Source: Alphaproteobacteria bacterium
GTDB lineage: Bacteria; Pseudomonadota; Alphaproteobacteria; UBA9655
DNA: 64,000 nt
Assembly (NCBI GenBank): GCA_019752515.1
Contig: JAIEMB010000006.1
Coordinates: 124,001 to 188,000, forward strand
Reading direction: 5' to 3'
Of the stretch, positions 57,368 to 64,000 are shown piece after piece. Under the pieces are notes generated by a model. It was not told the DNA's origin. It ran no database searches and saw only the letters and a program-made list of their open reading frames with translations. Position numbers and translations under genes: made by a program. Positions within the stretch are counted from its first letter, which is position 1. Every line of letters begins with the position of its first letter.

Positions 57368-57394
57368 GCTTACACATAACCGAAGTTCTTATAA

Positions 57395-57420
57395 AAAAAA
57401 CCCCCTTTCGGGGGCCTTTC
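57395..57420. terminator. Bidirectional intrinsic terminator between tolC-like and Bax-inhibitor genes
   Basis: CCCCC-TTTC-GGGGG hairpin (57401-57414). On the minus strand it is followed by eight T (strong terminator for the Bax-inhibitor gene). On the plus strand the following tract is CCTTTCTTTTA, serving the TolC gene. Confidence 0.9.
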
Positions 57421-57438
57421 TTTTACTATTCATTCTCG

Positions 57439-58149
57439 TTATCGGCGATCGCCAACTAAGCGCAAAAGCATGAGAAAAAGGTTGATGAAGTCTAAGTAAA
57501 GCCTCAAGGCTCCAAAGATAGCACTTTTACCTGTGACCTCAGCAGAAGCTCCTTCCATGTAACCTTCCTTGATGCTTTGTGTATCATAAGCCGTTAGGCC
57601 TGTAAAAATAAGGACACCCGCTACTGAGACGATAAATTGAAGCATACTACTTGCTACAAACATATTTACAATCGAAGCAAGGATAATCCCAATAAGCCCC
57701 ATAAACAGAAAGGAACCCACTGCTGTTAAATCTCGCTTTGTTGTATAACCATAAAGGCTCATGGCTGCGAACATTCCAGCCGTAATGAAAAAGACACGAG
57801 CAATACTCTCATAGGTATAGGCCAAGAAAATCACAGAAAACGCCACACCATTCAAAGCTGCATATAACCAAAACAGGATTTGAGCTGTTGAATATTGGAT
57901 GGCATTAATGCGAAAGCTAATAAAAAATACCAACCCAAGCGGCGCCAAAATAAATAGCCACATCATTGGCATGATGGCATGGAGTAATGCAGGTGAGGAC
58001 ACAACCAAGAGAGCAACGCCCCCTGTTAACCCAAGGCCCAAGGCCATGTAATTGTATACGCTCAACATATAGGTGCGAAGACCCTCACTAAAAGCAAGCG
58101 CGCTTCTTTCCACACCAAGAATAGTTCTATTTTTAGACCGATCACTCAT
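57439..58149 (-). CDS. Bax inhibitor-1/YccA-family membrane protein
   Basis: Seven-segment TMBIM-fold inner-membrane protein. The N-terminus LRTYMLSVYNYMALGLGLTGGVALL and the C-terminal GLTAYDTQSIKEGYM, DFINLFLMLLRL are diagnostic. Homologs are pH-regulated calcium leak channels or FtsH modulators (YccA). Length 236 aa is normal. Confidence 0.94.
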   Translation of the reverse strand: MSDRSKNRTILGVERSALAFSEGLRTYMLSVYNYMALGLGLTGGVALLVVSSPALLHAIMPMMWLFILAPLGLVFFISFRINAIQYSTAQILFWLYAALNGVAFSVIFLAYTYESIARVFFITAGMFAAMSLYGYTTKRDLTAVGSFLFMGLIGIILASIVNMFVASSMLQFIVSVAGVLIFTGLTAYDTQSIKEGYMEGASAEVTGKSAIFGALRLYLDFINLFLMLLRLVGDRR

Positions 58150-58447
58150 GAAGAAATCTCCTTTTCTTTCTCAACCTATATATAAGCTGGAACTTATTTT
58201 TGTGCAAGATCAGTATAGCACTCCAAAAAATTAGCTTCCTAAGCTTAGCATAAATATCTCTTAGACAACATCATTCTAAAATAGATCAGAGACTTGAATC
58301 GATCTATTTCTTTTAAGATGTATTATGTTATATTACTTTCATATCAAACACAGCAAAACAAATAAATTAAGCCCAATTGACATTCTTAGAGATAGATCCT
58401 ATCTATAAAGTAATTAAGTTTGTTTAAACGTTAATAAGGTGAATATT

Positions 58448-59689
58448 ATGTATTTTAACAACTTCTGTAGATACACTTTTGCGCTTTTTCTTCTTCTAAA
58501 TCCTCATCAAGCTTTTGCAATGCTCTCCAAGAGTAAAAGTGAAGACGCTGGCTCTAAAGCACCTGCTCCACTAAATCCAGTTGCAACCAACGATGAAGAA
58601 AGCCCACGTCGCAATTTAGTTGCGCAAAGTAAATGGAACGCGCTTTCTGGAACTTACATTGTTAATAATAATAGACTTATTTTTTCTGGCTCTGATAAGG
58701 GATGTGGGCAGGCAGATCTAAACTTTACGGAAGATTCTATTATAATAAGCAATTTTGCTCACCCAGATTTAAGCAGGTTGACCGTATTTAATTCCACGCC
58801 CCCTTCTGATGAAGACCTTATAAAAATGTACGGCGAAAGTCATTATACTTACTCTTGCGAATACGGAGAACGACAGATAGCACGGTTTATTGAGTGTCAG
58901 CTGCCAGGCACTACATTGACCTTAAATTCTATCAATTCATTTGACAGTAAAGAACCTCAATTTGGCGTCAGGGTTCAAAACAAAGAAGGCACAGAAGGTC
59001 AACCTCATATGGACGCTAGGTTAGTAATCAGTAAAGACGGGGTTTTGGCGCTTTCTATAGAATATCCATACGGGTTTAGTGGTTTTTCGCCCATTGAAAG
59101 ACTATTATTGTTCAAGCACCCTACAGTTTCTTCTTCAAGTTCTTCTTCAAGTCCCCAGGGGAGAGCTCTTGATAAGGGAGAGGAAATACAGCCAGTGGCG
59201 AAAAAAGCGCCTGTTCTTCCCATATTCAATTCTTCTTTTAGGACAATACCCTCTCAAACCCGCCCTCAAAACTATGAGTTTGTTGAGGATCCAGTACAAC
59301 AGATAAACAAAGGGTGGGGACCTGTTAGCATTACATCAAGAGGAGAAGGACATATCGTCGTTGAAGGGGACGGCTACGTTTTCTATCAAAAAATACCCGC
59401 ACAAGACATGCTGTCCCTTGATGGTGCAAACCTTAGATTTGAGGCTGATGTTTTTAGCAACACTCCGGGAGCATACATTCAGTATTGGGGATACCAATCG
59501 CCTCAATCACCTAAACTTATGTCAACCCATCATACAGGCGATGGAACCTGGCAAAAATTAAGTCTTGAGTTTACCGTAAATGGAAGTGATAAGATGTTTT
59601 TCCTTTACCCCGCAATTTTGTCAGGCTTAAAAGGACTTTCCACAGTTCCCGTGGTTGAAGTTAAAAATGTGACACTTGAACGTCTTTAA
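58448..59689 (+). CDS. Secreted two-region protein of unknown function with a Ser-rich linker
   Basis: A signal peptide (YTFALFLLLNPHQAFA) leads a 413-residue protein. The N-terminal region (~residues 55-220) has many strands and four Cys. Then come about eight Ser in a row (VSSSSSSSSPQGR) and a ~130-residue C-terminal region (PQNYEFVEDPVQQINKGWGP ... VVEVKNVTLERL) that has the look of a jelly-roll carbohydrate-binding module. I start at ATG 58448 with AAGGTG upstream; a GTG at 58439 is also in frame. No family is recognised. Surface or secreted glycan binding is a guess. Confidence 0.6.
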   Translation: MYFNNFCRYTFALFLLLNPHQAFAMLSKSKSEDAGSKAPAPLNPVATNDEESPRRNLVAQSKWNALSGTYIVNNNRLIFSGSDKGCGQADLNFTEDSIIISNFAHPDLSRLTVFNSTPPSDEDLIKMYGESHYTYSCEYGERQIARFIECQLPGTTLTLNSINSFDSKEPQFGVRVQNKEGTEGQPHMDARLVISKDGVLALSIEYPYGFSGFSPIERLLLFKHPTVSSSSSSSSPQGRALDKGEEIQPVAKKAPVLPIFNSSFRTIPSQTRPQNYEFVEDPVQQINKGWGPVSITSRGEGHIVVEGDGYVFYQKIPAQDMLSLDGANLRFEADVFSNTPGAYIQYWGYQSPQSPKLMSTHHTGDGTWQKLSLEFTVNGSDKMFFLYPAILSGLKGLSTVPVVEVKNVTLERL

Positions 59690-59701
59690 TAAAATACGGA
59701 A

Positions 59702-59742
59702 AGGCCCTTCTTGGAAAATCAAAGGCAAGAAGGGCCTCTTCT
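59702..59742. terminator. Bidirectional hairpin between the secreted protein gene and ctaG
   Basis: A 12-bp perfect stem (AGGCCCTTCTTG with CAAGAAGGGCCT) and 12-nt loop. The following tract is CTTCT on the plus strand and TTCCGTATTTTATT on the minus strand. It lies between convergent genes, so it probably ends both. Confidence 0.7.
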
Positions 59743-59812
59743 AAACAGCAAATGAATTACATCTCGCCCCGTGGGAAAGGTAAAATTCATGAGGTAGCAC
59801 CGCTCTTTCAAT

Positions 59813-60349
59813 TTAATTATGTATAGGGTTTTTCAAGCGAAAGAAAGTATAAGAAAGAGTAATTGTATCCACATCATCCATACTTGGATCGTTAACGATA
59901 TCAGGGTCAATAAAAAATTCTACAGGGAAGTTTGTTTCTTGACTCCCTTCAAGGTGCTGTTCAAGAAAGCAAAAACACTCCACTTTATTAAAGTAAATAC
60001 CAGCCTTATGAGGGGTCACATTATAAGTTGCCATACCTACCGTAGTGCGGGAGGACACATTTTTTCCATGGTAAAAGGCAAGTCCAATCTCACCCGCTTT
60101 AACTTTGATTTCTCTTTGAAGTGGCCTAAACTCCCAGGGAAGTTCTGAATGGGTATCTGCATTAAAACGAACAGTAATAACACGGTTTTCAATGCGGGTC
60201 GGCATTCCCTTGGCAATTTGAGTAGTACCCCCATGGCCGGTTTTTTCACAAAACATTCGAAAAAGTGCTGAGGATGCAAAAGTTAGAGCTAACATTCCAA
60301 AGGCAAGACCTAACAAAACAATTAAGGTTGATCGGTGAAGATGCTTCAC
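59813..60349 (-). CDS. ctaG: Cytochrome c oxidase assembly protein CtaG (Cox11)
   Basis: Membrane-anchored copper chaperone that delivers CuB to subunit I. One membrane segment (~residues 7-30), then the periplasmic immunoglobulin-like domain with the copper-binding CFCF (Cys125, Cys127) plus Cys34 near the membrane, and FPVEFFIDPDI...ITLSYTFF. I start at GTG 60349, overlapping the TGA of the preceding 29-aa gene (GTGA), giving 178 aa. An ATG at 60406 lies within that small gene. It is the last gene of the cox operon here; coxC does not follow. Confidence 0.93.
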   Translation of the reverse strand: MKHLHRSTLIVLLGLAFGMLALTFASSALFRMFCEKTGHGGTTQIAKGMPTRIENRVITVRFNADTHSELPWEFRPLQREIKVKAGEIGLAFYHGKNVSSRTTVGMATYNVTPHKAGIYFNKVECFCFLEQHLEGSQETNFPVEFFIDPDIVNDPSMDDVDTITLSYTFFRLKNPIHN

Positions 60350-60435
60350 TTCATATATACGAAGGCTGATGCATAAAACAAAAGAGCTAAGCTCAGAAGA
60401 GACCAAAAAAGGGCTTTATTTTTAGAATATGTCAT
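60346..60435 (-). CDS. 29-aa single-segment membrane peptide of the cox operon (CoxF/CtaF-like)
   Basis: Read directly: MTYSKNKALFWSLLSLALLF, then YASAFVYMK and TGA. It is one predicted membrane segment with a basic N-terminus. Its ATG overlaps the ctaB stop (TTATGA) and its TGA overlaps the ctaG GTG start, so both junctions are coupled. In alphaproteobacteria a tiny coxF-type gene is often in exactly this place. Function unknown. Confidence 0.7.
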   Translation of the reverse strand: MTYSKNKALFWSLLSLALLFYASAFVYMK

Positions 60436-61328
60436 AATCCCCCAAACCTATCCATAACCATCGCCGAAAACAAAAAAAATAAGTATAAAATGGAGAAAAA
60501 AAAGAGTCTCAAGCCATCTTTAGGATCACTAGAAAATTTAAGCTTAATACCTAAAATGAGAAACAGAACCCCTAAAAAGACAGCAACGCTGCCATAAAAA
60601 AGTCCAAATTCCCCCTGATAAATCGGAAAAAGCGTAAGAAGAAAAAGAGCAAGACTATAAAATATAATTTGGTTCTTAGTCACCTTTACACCTGAAATAA
60701 CAGGCAACATAGGTACATTTGCCCGCACATAGTCCTCATGACGATAAAGGGCTAATGCCCAAAAATGAGGAGGGGTCCAAAGAAAGATAATACCAAACAA
60801 AATCCAGGGCAAAAGAGCCGTTTCATTCATGACTGAAGCCCATCCAATAACAGGTGGTAATGCGCCTGCAGCGCCCCCAACAACAATATTTTGGGGTGTT
60901 ATTCGTTTTAGCCAAATCGTATAAACGAAGACATAAAAAAGAATAGCAATAGCTAAATAAAAAGCCGCCAAAAAGTTCACAAGTATATACATCACGAGCA
61001 CGGAACCAATGGCAAGCGTCAAGCCAAAGCCAAGAGCTTCTCCTGACTGTATCCGCCCCTGTGGAAGAGGACGGTTTTTCGTTCGATCCATCACAGCATC
61101 AATATCTCGTTCATACCACATATTAATAGCCCCGGCAGCACCGCTACCCACTGCAATACAAAGTATGGACGCAAGTGCAATCACGGGGTGTATAGGACCT
61201 GGCGCTAACAAAAGCCCTACAATCCCCGTAAATACAACCAAAAACATTACACGTGGTTTCAAAAGATGCCAATAATCGCCCGCACTGGATACAGATTCTA
61301 AAGAAGGATATGTTAAAGCCGTTGCCAT
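60432..61328 (-). CDS. ctaB: Protoheme IX farnesyltransferase
   Basis: UbiA-superfamily enzyme converting heme B to heme O for oxidase. Motif 1 is NMWYERDIDAVMDRTKNRPLP. LKPRVMFLVVFTGIVG precedes it, and WTPPHFWALALYRHEDY follows, both CtaB-specific. Nine membrane segments; 298 aa. It follows ctaD by 5 bp. Confidence 0.96.
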   Translation of the reverse strand: MATALTYPSLESVSSAGDYWHLLKPRVMFLVVFTGIVGLLLAPGPIHPVIALASILCIAVGSGAAGAINMWYERDIDAVMDRTKNRPLPQGRIQSGEALGFGLTLAIGSVLVMYILVNFLAAFYLAIAILFYVFVYTIWLKRITPQNIVVGGAAGALPPVIGWASVMNETALLPWILFGIIFLWTPPHFWALALYRHEDYVRANVPMLPVISGVKVTKNQIIFYSLALFLLTLFPIYQGEFGLFYGSVAVFLGVLFLILGIKLKFSSDPKDGLRLFFFSILYLFFLFSAMVMDRFGGL

Positions 61329-61333
61329 AATCT

Positions 61334-62929
61334 TTACTTAATATGAGGCTGCGTTTCAAAAGTATGGAACGGAGGAGGCGAAGGAAGTGTCCACTCTAAC
61401 GTAGTTGCTCCAGCTCCCCAAGGATTATCCGAAGCTTTTTTCCCCCATTTGAATGCATAAAAGACAATATAGACAAAAAAGAGAGCTCCAGAAAACGTTA
61501 AAAGGGATCCTGTTGTAGCTACAAAGTTCCAACCTGCATAAGCATCTGGATAATCGGGAATACGACGGGGCATCCCTGCAAGACCTAAGAAATGCATGGG
61601 AAAAAAGATCATGTTGACGCCAATAAAAGTCAACCAAAACTGAACATTCCCCATTCCATTAGGAATCATTTTTCCTGTCATTTTTGGAAACCAATAATAA
61701 AATCCAGCAAAAATGCCAAAGAGAGCCCCCATGGAGAGAACATAATGGAAGTGTGCAACCACAAAGTAAGTGTCATGAAGAGAGATATCAACGCCTCCAT
61801 TGGCCAAAGTTACACCCGTAACCCCTCCTATCACAAATAAGATAATAAACCCTATGGCATAGAGCATGGGGGTTTCAAAAGTAAGAGAACCTCCCCACAT
61901 GGTGGCAATCCAACTGAATATTTTAATGCCTGTAGGAACGGCAATGATCAATGTTGCAGCTGTAAAATAAGCGTTCGTATTCACATCCATCCCTACTGTG
62001 AACATGTGATGAGCCCAAACAACGAAGCCTATTACACCAATGGAAACCATAGCGTAAGCCATTCCAAGGTAACCAAACACAGGCTTGCGGGCAAAGGTTG
62101 AGATCACTTGACTAATCACACCAAAGGCCGGCAAAATCATAATATAAACCTCAGGATGGCCAAAAAACCAAAAGAGATGCTGAAACAAAAGGGGATCCCC
62201 TCCCCCCGCCGGTTCAAAGAAACTTGTCCCAAAGCCTCTATCTGTCAGAAGCATGGTAATTGCTCCTGCTAAAACAGGAACAGCTAACAAAAGCAAAAAC
62301 GCCGTAACAAGAATCCCCCATACGAACAAGGGAACCTTATGCATGGTCATTCCTGGTGCTCGCATGTTAAAAATAGTCGTGATAAAGTTAATCGCCCCCA
62401 AAATAGAAGAAGCCCCTGCCAAATGGAGACTTACCAACATAAAATCTACGGCCGCATCTGGCTGTCCAACGCTACTTAGTGGGGGATAAAAGGTCCATCC
62501 TGTGCCAGCTCCAGATCCAACCACAATCGAAAGCATTAGGAGAATTAATGAGGGAATCAAAAGCCAAAAACTAATGTTATTAAGTCGCGGAAAGGCCATA
62601 TCTGGCGCCCCAATCATGAGAGGAACAAACCAATTTCCAAACCCTCCAATAAGAACGGGCATCACAAAGAAGAAAATCATTAAAAGCCCATGGGCTGTGA
62701 TAACAACGTTATAAATCTGAAATTCTCCTCCAGAGAGAAGAGTTCCATGAGGTTGAGCAAGCTGCAAACGAATGAGTACAGAAAGAACACTCCCAAAAAG
62801 AGCCCCAAAAGCTCCAAATATAATGTACATCGTACCGATATCTTTATGGTTCGTAGATAAAAGCCACCGGCTCCATCCATGCGGTCGATGATCAGCGTGC
62901 AAATGGTCAGCAGTTGCTGCGTATGACAT
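61334..62929 (-). CDS. ctaD: Cytochrome c oxidase subunit I
   Basis: Catalytic heme-copper subunit (aa3 type). Heme a ligand region [18 protein letters not shown], the CuB/heme a3 site [29 protein letters not shown] and the [16 protein letters not shown] histidines are all present. Twelve membrane segments, 531 aa from ATG 62929 ([16 protein letters not shown] 11 nt upstream). The frame is open up to 62992, but that overlaps coxB and is unlikely to be used. Confidence 0.97.
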   Translation of the reverse strand: MSYAATADHLHADHRPHGWSRWLLSTNHKDIGTMYIIFGAFGALFGSVLSVLIRLQLAQPHGTLLSGGEFQIYNVVITAHGLLMIFFFVMPVLIGGFGNWFVPLMIGAPDMAFPRLNNISFWLLIPSLILLMLSIVVGSGAGTGWTFYPPLSSVGQPDAAVDFMLVSLHLAGASSILGAINFITTIFNMRAPGMTMHKVPLFVWGILVTAFLLLLAVPVLAGAITMLLTDRGFGTSFFEPAGGGDPLLFQHLFWFFGHPEVYIMILPAFGVISQVISTFARKPVFGYLGMAYAMVSIGVIGFVVWAHHMFTVGMDVNTNAYFTAATLIIAVPTGIKIFSWIATMWGGSLTFETPMLYAIGFIILFVIGGVTGVTLANGGVDISLHDTYFVVAHFHYVLSMGALFGIFAGFYYWFPKMTGKMIPNGMGNVQFWLTFIGVNMIFFPMHFLGLAGMPRRIPDYPDAYAGWNFVATTGSLLTFSGALFFVYIVFYAFKWGKKASDNPWGAGATTLEWTLPSPPPFHTFETQPHIK

Positions 62930-62936
62930 TCGTTTT

Positions 62937-63725
62937 TTATCCTCCAGTATGGGTCTTTGGCGCGCTCTTTTTAGATGCGAGCCACTGATCAAATTTAGCT
63001 TTTGAAACCGCCTCGACTACGATTGGCATAAATCCATGCCGCACACCACAGAGCTCGGAACATTGACCGTAATATACACCTTCCTTGTTCACGTGAAACC
63101 ATGTTTCATTTAACCGCCCCGGCACACTATCCCTTTTCACTCCAAAGGCCGGAATAGCCCAACTGTGAAGAACATCGCTGGACGTTGTTATAACCCGCAC
63201 ATTTGTATGAACAGGAACAATTACACGATTATCAACCTCAAATAAACGAAGTTGACCCGGTTTTAGTTGTTGTTCAGGAAGCATATTACTATCAAATCGA
63301 ACGTTGTGATCGGGATATTCATAGGTCCAATACCACTGATTACCAATGGCTTTTATGGTGAGGTCCGCTTTGGGCGTCACATCCATCATATACAAAAGTT
63401 TAAAGGATGGAAACGCAATAACAACAAGGACCAAGACAGGGATGGTTGTCCAAATAATCTCCAATAAAGTATTATGTGCTGTTTTAGAGGGGGTAGCGTT
63501 CTTTGAGGCGCGAAAACGCCTAACGACATAAATGATAAGGATTCCCACCAAGCCAACTATAGCTGCTTCTATAATCAATAAGAGAAGATGAAAGTCATAA
63601 AGCTGCTCCATGACGGGAGTGGCAGGATCTTGGTAGTACATTTGCCAGGGTCTTGGATAATCCGCCCCTACAACCGTAGGCAAAAGGAAGGGAAAAAGCC
63701 CTAATAAAAACAGAAAGCCTCGCAT
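62937..63725 (-). CDS. ctaC: Cytochrome c oxidase subunit II
   Basis: Periplasmic CuA subunit, the electron entry point. Signal peptide (residues ~1-20), two membrane segments (~45-70 and ~90-112), then the cupredoxin domain. CuA ligands: His187 (VLHSWAIP), Cys222, Glu224, Cys226, His230 and Met233 in [22 protein letters not shown] is also conserved. Length 262 aa. First gene of ctaC-ctaD-ctaB-small-ctaG. Confidence 0.97.
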   Translation of the reverse strand: MRGFLFLLGLFPFLLPTVVGADYPRPWQMYYQDPATPVMEQLYDFHLLLLIIEAAIVGLVGILIIYVVRRFRASKNATPSKTAHNTLLEIIWTTIPVLVLVVIAFPSFKLLYMMDVTPKADLTIKAIGNQWYWTYEYPDHNVRFDSNMLPEQQLKPGQLRLFEVDNRVIVPVHTNVRVITTSSDVLHSWAIPAFGVKRDSVPGRLNETWFHVNKEGVYYGQCSELCGVRHGFMPIVVEAVSKAKFDQWLASKKSAPKTHTGG

Positions 63726-63863
63726 GGATTCCTCATCTCTTTTTCGTCATCATATGCAAAAGAAACCTCTGTCCTCAAGGGCCTTCGCATTGAAGTATTG
63801 CATTTTTCGGCAAATTCTATAGAACTGTTTAGCAAGATCACAGCATTATTTAAAGGTTCTTTT

Positions 63864-64000
63864 ATGAGAAAATTATTATCTTTAGCCCTCATCATTTCTT
63901 CTCTTGTTTTTTCATCTCTCTTAAATGCCGAACCTCAACACGGCATTGCAATGCATGGAAAACTCAAATATCCCCCTACATTTACTCATTTTGACACAGT
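63864..64000 (+). CDS. Oligopeptide-type ABC transporter substrate-binding protein (SBP family 5), partial
   Basis: Only the first 45 codons lie in the window. Signal peptide MRKLLSLALIISSLVFSS with cleavage near LLNA, then AEPQHGIAMHGKLKYPPTFT, the N-terminal pattern of YejA-like oligopeptide-binding proteins. AAAGG lies 8 nt before the ATG. It runs off the right edge. Confidence 0.75.
   Translation, partial: MRKLLSLALIISSLVFSSLLNAEPQHGIAMHGKLKYPPTFTHFDT

Overview
The window reads as a chromosomal segment of a low-GC, Gram-negative alphaproteobacterium. Markers that point there are a MucR/Ros regulator, adjacent OlsB- and OlsA-like acyltransferases, an aa3-type cox cluster ordered coxB-coxA-ctaB-(small ORF)-ctaG, a system I cytochrome c maturation operon, and small-type Psd and PssA proteins. 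AT-rich intergenic DNA, a Rpn-type transposase/nuclease pseudogene and several exported proteins of unknown family would fit a host-associated lineage such as Holosporales. That placement is an inference, not a proof.

Layout. 1-1.4 kb: polar amino-acid ABC transporter (cut at the left edge). 1.5 kb: tRNA-Gln. 1.6-11.8 kb: accessory stretch with an alcohol dehydrogenase, a MerR/TipAS regulator with its own 19-bp-spacer promoter, GNAT, PhzF, an orphan DnaA-N-like protein, LysR, a heme-oxygenase-like diiron candidate, a POT transporter and a Rpn pseudogene. 11.8-16.4 kb: ccmABCDEF-H, in which CcmF and CcmH form one reading frame. 16.5-18 kb: two predicted exported products. 18-22.3 kb: tRNA-Lys, rpsD, trmJ, cysS, gltX. 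22.4 kb: outer-membrane beta-barrel protein. 23.3-27.2 kb: miaB, olsA-like, olsB-like and fur, all overlapping, plus mucR. 27.3-34 kb: rimI, tsaB and a lipid A/LPS assembly cluster (LpxL-like, lpxK, waaA, DUF374, msbA). 34-37 kb: ubiA, rsmE, monothiol glutaredoxin, BolA and a DsbA-like protein. 37-44.3 kb: a GT-C-like membrane protein and the cell-shape operon mreB-mreC-mreD-PBP2-rodA. 44.6-48.8 kb: DUF4239, a secreted unknown, a J-domain protein, an AAA ATPase and a LOG-family protein. 48.9-50.4 kb: psd-pssA. 50.4-57.4 kb: a complete type I secretion locus (cargo, HlyD, ABC, divergent TolC). 57.4-59.7 kb: Bax-inhibitor-1 protein and a two-part secreted unknown. 59.8-63.7 kb: cytochrome oxidase operon. 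63.9 kb to the edge: an oligopeptide-binding protein (partial).

Much of the window builds the envelope: lipid A and Kdo, ornithine lipid, phosphatidylethanolamine, peptidoglycan elongation and outer-membrane proteins. A second theme is respiration: cytochrome c maturation, heme O synthesis, oxidase subunits and Cox11. The least ordinary items are the CcmF-CcmH fusion with a possible internal CcmH start, the Rpn gene with two in-frame stops and no frameshift, the type I secretion locus with a resident cargo, a diiron-type protein with an altered ligand motif, a POT transporter lacking its proton-coupling motif, an LpxL-type enzyme with Gln at the acidic catalytic position, a 30-bp perfect palindrome, and a plus-strand terminator with no gene in front of it. 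I did not find a clearly new multi-gene system.
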